NCBI GenBank assembly: GCA_958510825.1
Contig: OY294049.1
Coordinates: forward strand, 37,042,774 to 37,106,773
Reading direction: 5' to 3'
Source: Brachypterus glaber
Taxonomy: Eukaryota; Arthropoda; Insecta; Coleoptera; Kateretidae
DNA: 64,000 bases
Positions 46,901 through 59,140 of the stretch are shown here, piece after piece. A program made the translations under genes and the position numbers. The notes under the pieces were generated by a model that was given only the letters and a program-made list of their open reading frames with translations, ran no database searches and was not told the origin of the DNA. Each line of letters begins with the position of its first letter. The first letter of the stretch is position 1.

Positions 46901-48225
46901 AGGATAAAAAATATACAAAAAAAAAATAAAAAATAATGGACCTAAATTATTTAATTTACAATAATTATACTTCCGTGCTTTCTTAACTTTTTTTTAGGAT
47001 TTAAAAGTATTTTTTTTTAGATTTTGGTTATTTTAAGCGAAAATTTTTCGAATTTTCGGATTTAAAATAACTGGTTAACCCTGATTTTTTATAAAAGTGA
47101 AAATTTCGATTATTATATTTTTTCGATCTAACGCAACGTTTCCGACGTGATTGGCAAAAGTAAACCTCTTGTTTTTCCCCTACCTTTCTTTGCAAGACTG
47201 AAAATCTTGCAACTTATGGGTTTTTCTTAAATGTGAAAAATTCAAAGTATAAGGAGGAGTTCTCTACCGCTCTTTAGGCACTGCAAAACTGCGCAGTTTT
47301 ATCGCTTACAAGTCTCAATTATTAAAAAAAAATAGACAAATAATTATTATAAAACCATAAAATATTTTTTAGTTTAAAGGACCTCGCACTAAAATCGCTG
47401 AAAATTATCACGGTGGACTGGAACACAACTTTTCTTGCCCAAACTATCTTTTTTTTTTCGTGAACTTTTTGTTTATGGTGAATCTGTTGAACAGATTCTG
47501 TTCATTTAAAACCAAAAATAAAAAAAAAAACGTTTGGTTTATTTTTGTGCATAAAAATAAACCGTGCGATTTTTCGCACATGTGCGAACTAAGAAAAAAG
47601 TTTCTATATGCGTTTGTGCTGAATTGATTTTTAAGGTAGCTTGGCTTAATAGTTGGTGTTTACAATATTTCTCACTTTATGAGTCAGGAACCTGTTAACT
47701 TATTTTTTGCATCAAAATTACCCTATTATTATAGAACCTGCTTTCATGACATAAAAAAAGTTTTATGTATTAAGGGGCGCCCACTTTTTAAAAAAATTGC
47801 ACTTTGTACAAAAATTAATCGCAAGATTTTTTGGAGTCGATAGATTAATCATAAACAAAAGGTTTATAAAAAAAATTGAAATATCAAGAAGTTGAACTAA
47901 ACTTTTGTTGCAGACCACCGTGTTTTATATGCATAGACGTTAAAATTTCGTATCTTTATGAATGATCTTTTTATTTGTTTGTTTTAGACTTTAAAATGAT
48001 TTTTATTGTTAACACTACAAAAATAAAGGTGTTTCTTTAGTTTATTACTAATTTAAAAGCAATCATTTCTCAATAACGGAATATTTAAAATTTTAGATAA
48101 TACCATTTCAGAGAAATCAGTTATATGTGATAATATCGCTATTTTAACCTTTCATCGTCCGTCTTATTCATATTGCCACGCCTAAGTAAAATACGCTGTG
48201 GTAGATGCTATTACATCCATTTAAG

Positions 48226-49132
48226 TAGAGGAAAGTCGCCTAATTTCGGATACCATTTACAATGTATTCAATATTTAATACTCGGTATTACTTTTTGATA
48301 TATTTTTTATATAACCAGATACAACTTATTAGAGCGAACCATGATTTATTATAAAAGCAATTTTATTACAGTTTATTTTTTCCAAAAAACACGGTTAAAA
48401 AAAATCAGCGCATTTTTGTGCATTTGAAAAAGGGCTCCTAATTTCGGACATATCCGAAAAAATTTTTTCAAGAGTAGATCTGGATCCCATTGCTTATGTT
48501 TCTTGTTATTCCTTCACATTTAAGACGTAATTTAATCATTAAGCGATTTTCTACGAAATACTATAGGAACTATAATTTTAGATTCCCAATTTCGAATATC
48601 TTAGTATCTTAGGTAATTTTCGTTTTTTCAAAATTGTTTATCTTAGTTTGTTGTATCATTATAAAAAAAATAATTAATGGTTGGTTATCCTGAATAATAA
48701 TTACCTTGCGGATATCCGAAATTGGGAATCAAATGCACAAAAATGGTCTATCCGAAATTAGGCAACTTTCTGCTTTTTAGATTAGAAATTTGTAGAATGT
48801 TTACGTTTTCAAATTGCTTAATTATGAATAGTGGATCAACTTAACTAACATCATAACTTACCCAAGACAGAATCACGAACTTTTATAACGATTATTTATA
48901 AAATAAACAAGCATAATAATGCAACTGAGCACAAAACTGCCATTTGCAATATAAACCATTTGTGCTGCCATTTAAAGTGGAGAAGCTCTACCGTTATCAT
49001 ATTACAGGACGGATTTAGTTTGACTTTTGGCTTCACATAAAAGTAGGTTTCTGTTTACCTTTGCAGACAGTATCTAAAATACACTACTATCCGAAATTTG
49101 GAAACCATCCGAAATTAGGCGAATTTCCTCTA
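48226..49132. mobile_element. Inverted-repeat element with internal TCCGAAATTAGG repeats
   Basis: Left end TAGAGGAAAGTCGCCTAATT, right end AATTAGGCGAATTTCCTCTA. The word CCTAATTTCGGA or its complement recurs inside at about 48430, 48715, 48750 and 49090. No coding frame. The repeated subterminal word could be a transposase-binding site (inference). Confidence 0.75.
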
Positions 49133-50184
49133 ACTATTTTAAGCAAGGGCGTAGCCAGGAAATTTTTCTGAGGGGGGGGGGGGGGCTTTTTTTAGGTTTC
49201 GTATGTAAAAAAGCTTATTTCCGCGAACAAAAAAATCTGCCTGTCTGTCCGGGAAAATTTGTGACCACGATAACTCGAGAACACTTTCAGCTACTTCAAA
49301 TCTGAACCATAGCTAGGTTCCTAATCGAAAGTTCTCGGAACAGCGATGGTTTTGGGTGAAAATCTGAGAGGGGGTAAATGGTGTTAGTTTTTGCGACAGT
49401 CGAATGAAAAAAATATTAAGGCAAAAGGTAGTTTTTTTTTAATGGTTCTTTCAGCGTTTTTAGTTTCTTTTAGTGCGGATCCTTGTAAGGTCTTGTCATG
49501 TTCTGTAAGCCACCTATCTATTAGATAGTATCACATTTTAAGGCACAGTTCATTTTTGGGAGTTTTTAAAAAGCAACATATATATTTGACGATACCCAAT
49601 TTTTTTTACTTACTAAGGTGCACTTTTTAATATAAAACTAAATTTAAAATCTTCTATGTAGTTGCAAGCTAGAAAAACGGGTTTCAGTTGTTTCAATAAA
49701 AACAATACGAGATAAAAAACTAATTTTACTGAAAAAATAAGGTTTATATAAACTTTTGTACTAAATTGTTTCCTAAAGGATCTAGGGCCCTTTTAAAGGG
49801 CATTTTTAGAATATTTCTTGCTTTATAAATTGGGTACCCTCTTAATATGGCTGTAAAAATTATAAGTCCGCCCCTGGTTAAATATTAATTTTTGTTATGG
49901 CATGATAGGATAACGTTTATTAATTAAAGTATATGAAATTCTTTTATCTTATTAGTTCAAACCGTTCTCGAGTTATGATGTGAAGAATATGCCTAAGAAT
50001 GCCCCTTAAAAGAGCTCTAGTTCCTTTAGCGATTTATATCAAAAGTTTAAATACACTTTTTTTCTTTTTTTTTACGCGCAGATCATGTTCGATTTTTTGG
50101 GTCGATAACAAAAAAAAATGGCCCAACGCAAATTTTTTATTTGCGCGATTTTTAGTTCCTATTTTTAATGCTCAGAACGTGAAA

Positions 50185-50570
50185 GAATCTCTTTAACTGC
50201 AATTTTCTCGAAAACGGTTAGTTCTACGGTGTTACTTAGAGTACGTTTTTTATGTATTTTTAACTAAAAAATCATATTTTATTGAGAACATGTCAAAGAA
50301 ATACAGATAAAAAAGTTTGGGGCAAAAAAGTGACATAGCCCACCCATTTTGCACATCCCTGGTTAAAATTACCAAATAAAAATTACATAAAATGATAGCC
50401 TTTATCAATGTTAAGGCATGTGCAAAAATTTGTTACTATAGTTAATAGGGTAAAAGAGATATTAAATAAAAACTCTTTTTTAGGGGTACTCTTAGAAGGG
50501 CCGTAGCTTCCTTAGGGCTCGTTTCCGGACCAACCTTTATAGATTTTTTTCTCTTATTTTAAATTTCTCT
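50185..50570 (-). repeat. Dispersed repeat D, copy 2
   Basis: Reverse-oriented relative of 25625-25990. It shares CATCCCTGGTTAAAATTACC-like, AAATGATAGCCTTTATCAAT, GGCATGTGCAAAAATT and TTTATTGAGAACATGTCAAA. An adjoining part near 50185-50280 also matches 25930-25990 loosely. Confidence 0.65.
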
Positions 50571-50660
50571 ACGCGAGTTCTTGAACACCCTGTATTTTTC
50601 AAATAAATATTTTGCTTTTTAAAAACTTGCTAAAAATGAACTGTGAAGGTTTACCTTAAT

Positions 50661-50723
50661 AAGGGTCTCTGAATAAAGTGACATTAAACTTCACACGTTT
50701 AATGTCATTTTATTTAGGGTCCT
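50661..50723. repeat. Short hairpin in the ephrin 3' flank
   Basis: AAGGGTCTCTGAATAAAGTG and ACATTAAAC pair with GTTTAATGT and CATTTTATTTAGGGTCCTT. It lies downstream of the ephrin polyadenylation signal. Confidence 0.7.
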
Positions 50724-50758
50724 TAACTTTAATACCCTTAAAATTATTTAAATTAACA

Positions 50759-50764
50759 TTTATT
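50759..50764 (-). terminator. Candidate polyadenylation signal of the ephrin gene
   Basis: AATAAA on the minus strand, about 128 bases after the ephrin stop codon. It is the first such hexamer met downstream; use is not proven. Confidence 0.45.
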
Positions 50765-50891
50765 TCAACTACAATCAAGTAAAGTTGAATGTAAAAATAT
50801 TTGAAATAATACTTTAAGGGATAAAAATCTTCATCGATTAATTTTACATATAAATATGTTATTTTAGTACCGTATCTGGGGGGAGCGAAAC

Positions 50892-53328
50892 TCATCGCCA
50901 TGATAATAATATTAACGATAACGCGCACAAAACTATCATGTTAAATTTGGCACTGGACGTATTATCCGCACTGCCCAAGGTCAGTTCTTCACTTTTCACC
51001 ACTTCATTAGGATGTTTATTGTATTTTTTCGACTTTTTCGTAGTGGTGGTCGGGGTTTCCGTACTCGATGTGGTAGTCGTAGTCGTTGTAGTCGTCCGTT
51101 GCTGAGTGGTAACGGACCACCAGGCCGGTTGTTTAGTCATTACAGGTGGCTGGGGCGATGGCGCCAATGGTGGAGGACCCCAAACTTTGAAGACGATCTT
51201 CATGTTATGGGTTGTACATCGTCCTGAGTAAAACAAATAGATTAGAAATTATTTTTTGAAAATTATCTACCCACATAACTTTTTGCTTTTAAGTTATTTT
51301 CAGACTTAGTATCATCCTATGCCTTAACAAGCTGTGAAGATATGTACATACAGTAATAGTTGCGTTTTCTTTCGAGAGAAATAGTTATTTTCTTAACTAG
51401 TGTATTAAGTGGATAAAATCACTTAATACACGAGTCGAGAATTTAATTTTATCCAACACCTTTTATTTTTAAATAAAAATCTATAATTTTGCGAAAAATT
51501 ATGTCAAAAATATTAAGATTAAGTTTTCTTAATACTAAAATAATAGGTAGCTATGGCCTAAGTATGCCTATTAAAAATAAACAATTGCTAGTTTTACATT
51601 TCTTGCAAACGTCAAAATGGACGCGGTGATGACAGAATTTTTAATAAAAACAGTATTTTATTCAAAAACTAAAGAATAATTTGGGGTTTTCTTTAATTTT
51701 TATGGTTTAGTTAACGTGCTTCTATTTATAGAATAGTTATAATACTTAATTAATAGGGTATGTAACTAATTTTGGGTGAGATCAAAAGCTGTACGTAAAA
51801 GAGTGGGTGAAAAATTTTTTAGTCACTAGTGGAAAAAACTCACTTTTGACATTTAAAATAGTGCTCAAAACAAGTGTTTCTGTGAAGGTGTTGGATAAAA
51901 GTACACTCCCTTTTTTTTATATAAATTGATTTTTCGAAAATAGTACGAATATTTATATATTAAATAATGTTTTCTNNNNNNNNNNNNNNNNNNNNNNNNN
52001 NNNNNNNNNNNNNNNNNNNNNNNNNNNNNNNNNNNNNNNNNNNNNNNNNNNNNNNNNNNNNNNNNNNNNNNNNNNNNNNNNNNNNNNNNNNNNNNNNNNN
52101 NNNNNNNNNNNNNNNNNNNNNNNNNNNNNNNNNNNNNNNNNNNNNNNNNNNNNNNNNNNNNNNNNNNNNNNNNNNTTTGTCATACGAGCCGGCAGGCGAG
52201 TATGACGGTCCCGCGAGCGCGGAATGACTATTCCATACGTGTTGTAGACTATACTTTTTCTTCGACTGCAAATATGAAACACTGTATGGCTTTAAACTGC
52301 GGACAAGGTTAAAAACAATGTTTTTTGTGACTCGACATTGTAAATGCAACAAAACACATATTTTTAAATAAAGCAATTAATGTTATTTAATAATTTTATC
52401 AAATCAGTACTTAAAAAAGATTTTTATTTAATTTTAGCACATATTTACAAATTTTAATGCAAAAATTGAAGGGTATGTCAGATTGTTGTGACAGATATCA
52501 GGTTTAAATATTTAACAATAGATGGGGCAGTTTTAATTTTTTGAACTAAATTGATAAAAAACTGGTAAAATATTAAGAACAACTAATAAACTTTATGTAA
52601 TTTTAACGCAAAACTTTAAATTGCATTAAATTATTCAATATTTCATGGCAAAATATATATATTTTTGCTAATTTTGCTACAGTTTTCTTTACAAGAGATG
52701 GCACTACATGTGCTCATTCTAACACTTAATACGGAATATTCATACCGTATCTAGAGCTAGAATGGATTCATTCTGTCTTTAAAAAGTGTGTGTATTTGGT
52801 TACATTCTAAAGCAGTCGTAGAAAAAATATATTCTTACCACCTATCCGTCGATGTAGATCGTCACTCGTTGAAGTGGATATAAAGTAATAATCATGTCCT
52901 GGCAAAAACTCGAGTCCTCCAGGTTGGGGTGTGAACGGTCTAAACGTTATTGTAAAGTACATAAGTTTGTGTGGCTTATCGCACACCGCGATTATCCTGG
53001 GGTTAGGATTTGTTATCCTGCACGTTTCGTACTCATCCTTGGACACGTTGTAGATGATGTATTTTTCCATGTCCTCGTCCCTTGTTCCAGGGGTGTACAC
53101 TGGACAAATCAGGTTGCACTGGTCATACTCGAACTTTAGATTATCCCGGTTCACGTCGATTATATTGTCTGTATTGTCTATACGAAAAATCGGATTCGAA
53201 GAGTTCCAGTGAATCGTATAGAAACTTGCACTACTTGGCGACGACGATGCCAGCACGAAATAATGAAAACTAAATGTCAAAAGAATGAGGCTTTTTAGGA
53301 GAACACTGCCTGGTTGCCAGCCCATCAT
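50892..53328 (-). CDS. Ephrin: Ephrin, GPI-anchor type
   Basis: Two minus-strand coding exons, 53328-52839 and 51223-50892 (phase 1, GTAAGA donor, ACTCAG acceptor), encoding 273 aa. A hydrophobic leader (about residues 9-28) precedes the receptor-binding domain: YTIHWNSSNPIF, QCNLICPVY, YETCRI, FTITFRPFTPQPGGLEFLPG, HDYYFIST and GRCTTHNMKIVFKV. The expected Cys residues are present, with the last in exon 2. A Thr-rich stalk of over ten Thr follows. The tail ends in small residues and a hydrophobic stretch (MIVLCALSLILLSWR) with no cytoplasmic domain, as in GPI-anchored ephrins. Ephrins are cell-surface ligands of Eph receptor tyrosine kinases in axon guidance and boundary formation. The start is the first of two adjacent ATGs. 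The intron holds an assembly gap, so an extra small exon cannot be fully excluded. Confidence 0.94.
51224..52838 (-). other. Ephrin intron
   Basis: A 1.6-kb intron that includes the N run at 51976-52175, a short stem TGTATTAAGTG/CACTTAATACA at 51401-51431, and a GCTGTGAAGATATG head at 51331 resembling the start of family B. The segment right of the gap (52180-52240) resembles 29870-29945 (CGAGCCGGCAGGCGAG / CTATTCCATAC words). Confidence 0.65.
51976..52175. other. Assembly gap of 200 N
   Basis: Exactly 200 unknown bases, a typical fixed-size placeholder, so the true length is unknown. It falls within the ephrin intron. Open frames that run through the Ns are artefacts. Confidence 0.99.
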
Positions 53329-53418
53329 GTTTCTTCTTCTTTTCTTGTTTTGCTTCGGGTTATTTTCTTTACATGACTTTCACCCTTTCCATCAAACTGA
53401 AAAAAAATTCTTGTATAA

Positions 53419-53935
53419 CCCTATAAAAAATAACAGATTCAAACGGATAAAAAATCAAATATTTTTAACTCGTTTGAATTAGTTTGAATTATTTCTATTT
53501 GCAGCAAATTATCAATATAAATCCGTTTCAATTCGTTTCAATTAGTTAACCTGTTTTAATTTGCATTTGCAATTTAAATTTAATTCGTTTTAATTTGTAT
53601 ATGCGGAATATCATGTTTTAATTCGTTTCTATTTGCAAATGCGTAACATATTTTAATTCGTTTCTATTCGCATATGCGGAATATCATTTTTAATTAGATA
53701 CTATTTTTAAAAGCGTATCTGATTTAATTCGTTTGGACCTGTTGAATCTGTTTTTGCTAATAGAAAATTAATGTTTAATTAGCATTTGCGAATAGATTCA
53801 GATTCAAACAGATTAAAAATAAAATATTTTCAATCCGTTTTTAATTCGCAAATGCTATTCCAAAAACTGCTTCAAACAAATTTAAACAGTTAGATTTTAT
53901 TTTTAATCTGTTTCAATCCGAATTTTTTTATAGGG
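53419..53935. mobile_element. Element with CCCTATAAAAAA ends and internal tandem words
   Basis: CCCTATAAAAAA at the left answers TTTTTTTATAGGG at the right. The interior is a run of irregular repeats of the type AATTCGTTTCAATT / ATTTGCATATGCG (about 14-30 bases), on both strands. A similar end opens the hairpin at 56264. Confidence 0.65.
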
Positions 53936-54202
53936 AAGTAACCCTGGTGGAAAATAACATGAAAACGACTTGACCTAACGTTACATGAACGGGGTGAAAT
54001 TTTGAAGCCGATAATTTTTCTCTCTTGAGTTATCGTGCGGACAAGAGGACGTGACATACGAATGGACAGACGGACGGAGATTTTCAAAACTTGTTTAGAA
54101 TTTTTCACTTGTGTTATAAGATTTTAAAGAAAAAATCATTCTCTGAAATTAGTTTCTAAAACCTCAAAAAAGTTTTATCAAAATAGGTAGTTCTATATAT
54201 AG

Positions 54203-54336
54203 CGCGTCCCAAAACTTCAAAGGTACACATACTACATCAAAAAATATATATAAACGTAGACCCGCAAATCGCTCCTAAGGGACTTATTGCCTATTAATCC
54301 ATTCCGCTCCAACCGGTCGCGAGTTTTGGGACACCC
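54203..54336. mobile_element. Small inverted-repeat element
   Basis: CGCGTCCCAAAACT on the left and GTTTTGGGACACC on the right bound 134 bases without coding capacity. Confidence 0.5.
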
Positions 54337-54822
54337 TGTCTAGGACTATAATATTAAAATCGAAGGAAATATCGTATAAAATCTTAAAGGTTTTTTCTAA
54401 TAATTTTTCTTACAATGTTCAATAGAAATTTAATTTTAATCAATTTTATAACAAATTTTTTGGACATTATTAATTTTTCTTAATTTGCGAAACATTTTCT
54501 AAATAACTTGAGAACTACAGAGGTATTTGACTTGTTTCAAGATATACAACGCGATAACTAAAAAAGTATAAAATTACGTACTCGTAGACAGATGATATGT
54601 ATATCTTATTTAAAAGTCACGTATGTTTATATATTATTTATATATTTATTGGTGACTTCCCAGTAAAAAAAGTTCATCATAAAATTTATCAAATCATTAG
54701 AATTCCCTGAAGGGTTTAATGATTTTTATATCAAGCGAACAAGTAAGATTCTAATATGCCTGAAAATACACCTGAAAATACAATTTAAAAATAGATTAAT
54801 AATAGATTTTAATGGTTTTTGG

Positions 54823-54852
54823 TAGGTCTAGTGTGTTAACATACTAGACCTA
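54823..54852. repeat. Short palindrome
   Basis: TAGGTCTAGTGTGTTAACATACTAGACCTA-type sequence with a central GTTAAC and one mismatch pair. Confidence 0.7.
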
Positions 54853-55385
54853 TTAGGAACCCGCTGGAAACCAATTAAAAGCGTTAAAAATTTCGTTCTC
54901 GTAATTTTAAAAAAGTTCTCATGAATTTTTTTTACTGGGTTTTATTTTAAAAAAAATATTAAAATTGGTTTCATAAAATTACATTTATTTTCTTCGCATT
55001 TCTTCGTTTTTGCCAAATTAAGGGTTATTAAACGTTATTCGAATACCTATTAGAAAGATATGTTGAATTTCTAGCGTTACAGATACTATTTTATTCATTT
55101 TTACCTAACCCAGGTAGTCTAAGGTGGTAGTCGACTTCTTATAATTAATGGTTTTATTGGTAAAACGCCAAATAGCAGCAGGCAAAATTTTATGACATTC
55201 CTAAGCAAAAGTCTTCTTTTTCTTAGAAAACTTTTCTAAAAATTAATATATTTACCAAATATTATTTGTTATCATTATTTTATATTATTTTATAATTATT
55301 AAATATCGTCATGTAACTTTCTTAACCTCGTATCTACAAAACATTGATTTTCGGTTCTTTCTGTACATGACGATCGTCGACTTAA

Positions 55386-55529
55386 GGCATATTCAGAAGC
55401 TTGCATAAGAACATAAAACATAAGAATGCGATGCCGTGATTGGCTTACAAGATACATGGCAGCACATCAAGCCAATCACGGCATCGCATTCTTATTTATT
55501 ACGTTCTTATGCGAGACTGTGAATATGCC
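55386..55529. mobile_element. Hairpin element (144 bp)
   Basis: GGCATATTCAG, GCATAAGAAC, AAGAATGCGATGCCGTGATT and GGCTT on the left are answered by their complements on the right. The loop is about 25 bases. Confidence 0.87.
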
Positions 55530-56263
55530 ATTATGCAAACTCCACATAAGGTTCTATTTACCAATAATTATTGCTAAATCCAATTATAATTAACACTTGG
55601 TAAATATACTGGTAAATCCAACTAACTAAGAATTTGACTAATGAAACGTCAAATTAATTGGCCACAATTGTGCTACATATAGGGTACTATAGATCTGTGG
55701 GAATCTATATGGCAAAGAAATTTTCTAGCTATAAAATACTATAGACTATAGGGATCTATATGGAAGAGAATTTTGTTACACATATAGGGAACTATACATC
55801 TAAGGGAATATATACGCCGCATAGCAAGTCAATAGTATCAACTATATAGTTTTCAATAGTATGCTTATAGAACATATTGATACATATAAATTTCCATAGA
55901 TTCCTATTGAATATTCTATAGGAATTTATATGTTTTTTTTTAGGGATATGATATGAGTATATCTTTCGGATTTAACTGCAATTTCGGAATATAGCTACGT
56001 ATTATACGTATTGAAAAGTAATCCACATAGCATCGTAAAACACGAAAATAAAATTTAATGCGTATCTATCGTAACACTTGAAATTAATCTTTTTTCCGGA
56101 TTTAGTTTTTTTTTTAATAAAATAAGGAATTAATTTTTTTCGAAACTAATTAAATATTAAATTAATACGACCGTATCGTAAAATTTGAATGGAATTTAAT
56201 AAGTTTCTTTTCGGATTTAATTTCTAGAAATAAACAGATTCAATTAAATACTGAAAGACATTT

Positions 56264-56394
56264 CCCTATAAAAAATGTCGCATTGAAACGTATTAAAACA
56301 CATTCAGACGATTCCAAATACGTATTAAAAATTACTTTTTAATGCGTATTTGGAATCGTCTCTATGTGTTTCAATATGCCATTTTTATAAGGTA
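56264..56394. mobile_element. Hairpin element with CCCTATAAAAAATG end
   Basis: Arms CGATTCCAAATACGTATTAA and AATGCGTATTTGGAATCG, with outer ends CCCTATAAAAAATG and CATTTTTATAAGG. Nested in the block 55670-57970. Confidence 0.8.
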
Positions 56395-57280
56395 AATATC
56401 CTGAAAATATACCTAATATAATGGTTTTAACTACGTATAAAACTTTTATGGGATCTAAAAGTTTCTATACGTTCCTCAACACGTAAAAATACTGTTTATG
56501 GTATTTTGTACTGTGTATATTTACAAAATAAAAAGTTTCTGTATGTTTCTATACGCCCAAAAATACTCTATACGACATTTTTTACAGTGTATATTTCCAG
56601 AATAAAAGCTTCTTATTGAAAGTAATCCGTATCTATCGTAAATACGGAAAGAAATTGAATACATTTGTAAAATTGGTACTTTTCTTTGCAAAACAAAAAC
56701 GTTCCAATTGGAATTAAAAAAAAAATAATTCTTCCGGATTAAAATGCATAAAGAATTTTTTTACCGAGGCGTTTTATATGAAATTCCTATTTTAATTACT
56801 CTATTGAAAACGATAAAACCTGACTATTTCTATCGTTCTGTTTGTACAGACTGAAATCTAAATAAATAATACTAATACAACACACTAAAAATTCAAGAAA
56901 ATCAGTGAAAATACATTTTCTTAAATATTCGGGTTTATTTCATCTTTTCAAGAGGTCAGTCTTCTCCATAAATGTCAATTTAGTGAGCGGATCAAATATT
57001 AAATACGTTATTGTAAAAGTAGCCATAGGTATATTAAAGAGCTCTCACTAGTACAGTACTGTAAAAAAAACTTAAAAAAATAACCTACCATGCCAATAGC
57101 AACCATAATTTATAGATATATCCTCAAAACTGTACTCCAAGATTAACTGCAGAATAAAAATCATAATAAGACGCCTTTACACTTAGCCATTAATCAATAT
57201 GAACACCAATAAACCTTATTAATTTTTCAGGAAGCTGAAAAACACAACATTCCACCGAAGTAAGCAGCATTTTTAAAGGC

Positions 57281-57600
57281 TAGGACACAGAAGAATACAC
57301 AACACGATCTAATTCACGCGACCACTTAAAATACCAACACAGGTTCTCGGTTCCCCTAAACTCGAGGGGTGCTTTTATGTCGAAAACGGCCCGACCATAA
57401 TAATATTCCCATAGATCAATGTTTCGCTCAAAGGTTCTTCGGTCGAGAGTCGACCAACAACTAACGGAGCTAGCCGATGTCGGCTCGACGTTGTACGCCT
57501 GCCTTTCGCCATGATCGTAAGCAAAGAAAATATTTATTCCACGGGTTGCCAGATGGCCGGTTTTTATCACATAACTATGTGGTAGAGTCACAGTAACCTG
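57281..57600 (-). CDS. Exon-like open segment, unidentified protein
   Basis: On the minus strand a strong acceptor (CATTTTTTCCAG) ends at 57601 and is followed by about 106 open codons to a TAG at 57280-57282. The peptide has balanced composition unlike A/T noise. Fragments include GINIFFAYDHGERQAYNVE, WSTLDRRTFERNIDLWEYYY, AVFDIKAPLEFRG and LCWYFKWSRELD. Two Cys and five Trp are present. No family was recognised. It would be a terminal exon, or an internal exon if one of the GT sites near its end (for example at the SRE codons) is used. Upstream exons would lie right of 57601, but none was found before 64000. It sits inside the inverted-repeat block. Confidence 0.45.
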
Positions 57601-58951
57601 GAAAAAATGTTGCATGTATTCGCATAGACAATGAAACCTGTTCGGATTTTGGAATCGCATACCTAAGCGGATAGGACCAGATAGGTTTAGTGTACGATAT
57701 AATCAGAGAGATTCGAAAATATATTCGATTCACCACCATCACATATCCCTATTAATAATATAAGCATAGGTATTATAAAAAACTATAAAACTATAGATAG
57801 TTGATCCTATTGGCTATCTGGACTCAATAGTTTTCTATATGGCTTGCTATGCGGTATATAGATTCCCATTGATTTATAGTACTCTATATGTGTAACAAAA
57901 TTCGCGTCCATATAGATTTTCTTTGCCATATAGATTCCCATTGATATATAGTACCTTATATGTATAATCGCAATCTAGTTAGCTATGGAGATAAAATAAA
58001 TTCGCTTTATGTCAGTGCGTAAAAATGTGGTATGAATCGGTCTATTTTGAAGAAAACAAATCTTTTCTAATAAAAACGTGAACAAAATACATAAATCCAA
58101 ATAAAAAATATAGCATAAAGGAGGGCCATATAAGCGGGCCTTCTTAATGTACACCGACGGTTAGTGTAAACATTTATTTAAAAACTACATAATATTGTTG
58201 TTTCAATTTTGTAGAATATAAATACAAATTACTGGAAAAAATGTCATAAAAGAATAAGAATTCCGTCGGGAAAAATAAGGGCGGCGGAAACTGAATCTGA
58301 GGCGGTTAGTATACTCTTTTTTTTTTCAAATTTTTACTTAATTTTTTCTAAATTAATATACAGGGTGTCTCAACGAAGACGACTCGGTCGATATATAGTA
58401 AAGTATCCACTTTAGAGAAAAACTTTTACGGGAAAAGTTGTATTGTTTTAAAAAAGGCACATTCTAAAAATATTTTGAAATATACAGAATGGTCCTCCTA
58501 GAGGGGTAATATCGGACAAAATTTCTTAAAATGGAATGTTATATTTTTCATTATGTCATCTTACTTTTCATAAAAATACCTTTATTCTAATATTATATTA
58601 TATGGGTCTATTGTTTATAATTTTTGAGATATATATATTTTTTTGAGAAAAAAATGCATTTTTAGTGATGAGATTTCTTTACTTTTTGTCAAAAATTAAT
58701 AATATTTTGCAAGCTTATCTTAAAAGGATCTATCTAATTACTTTATGTACAAAAAATAAAATGTTTTATACAGGGCGTTCAAAATTAATTTTCAAACTTT
58801 TGGATTTTCAAACATAAAAAACTCAATTTTTTTAAACGGAATACTATATTTTTTATTTGATGGGAAATAAAAATTTAAATAAAAAGTCCTTGCAAAAAGT
58901 ACAAAAAAAACGCATAAAATAATTTTATTATATAATTATTATATTAAAATA

Positions 58952-59140
58952 CTATAGTATACTGCCTTCCTAAGCTGAAAGGTCCTACCTGTGTATGTTA
59001 AACCTATGAGGATAGGACCTTTCAGCTTAGCACGGTAGTATAGCAGTAGTATACTCTGCCGTTCTAAGCTGAAAGGTCCTATTTATATAGGTTTAACCTA
59101 CACAGATAAGACCTTTCAGCTTAGCAAGGCAGTACTATAG
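58952..59140. repeat. Two hairpins in tandem
   Basis: Each hairpin (about 58960-59040 and 59050-59135) has arms CTAAGCTGAAAGGTCCTA / GGACCTTTCAGCTTAG, with GTTAAACCTA or GGTTTAACCTA in the loop. The unit is repeated head to tail with about 90-bp spacing. Confidence 0.88.

Larger units (their letters stand above)
36586..50891. other. 14-kb gene-free, repeat-rich region
   Basis: Between the stop codons of the Tudor gene and the ephrin gene. No open frame shows recognisable protein. It contains foldbacks (36619-37034, 39664-40296, 41049-41219, 42288-42365, 45550-46900, 48226-49132, 50661-50723), a MITE (42940-43599), a SINE (44925-45182) and a dispersed repeat (50185-50570). The stretches 37050-39600 and 43900-44900 hold nothing I can name. 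Confidence 0.75.
53329..57280. other. Gene-free region upstream of the ephrin gene
   Basis: The ephrin promoter should be near 53329-53420 or further right, but no motif was assigned. Elements present: 53419-53935, 54203-54336, 54823-54852, 55386-55529, the left arm 55670-55935 and 56264-56394. Other parts are A/T-rich with no gene seen. Confidence 0.65.
55670..57970. mobile_element. 2.3-kb block bounded by inverted repeats
   Basis: The left arm 55670-55935 and right arm 57775-57970 are inverted relatives: ACATATAGGGTACTATAGAT, GGGAATCTATATGGCAAAG, GTTACACATATAG and GCATAGCAAG, with complements on the right. Each arm is itself made of about 60-base sub-repeats. Between them lie the hairpin at 56264-56394 and an exon-like segment (57281-57600). 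No transposase motif was recognised, so composite insertion of smaller elements is an alternative. Confidence 0.6.

Noticed and set aside
50999..51227. Arg-rich plus-strand frame
   Set aside because: Antisense of the ephrin Thr stalk.
51953..52376. Open frames of up to 138 codons
   Set aside because: They run through 200 Ns and contain no real protein.
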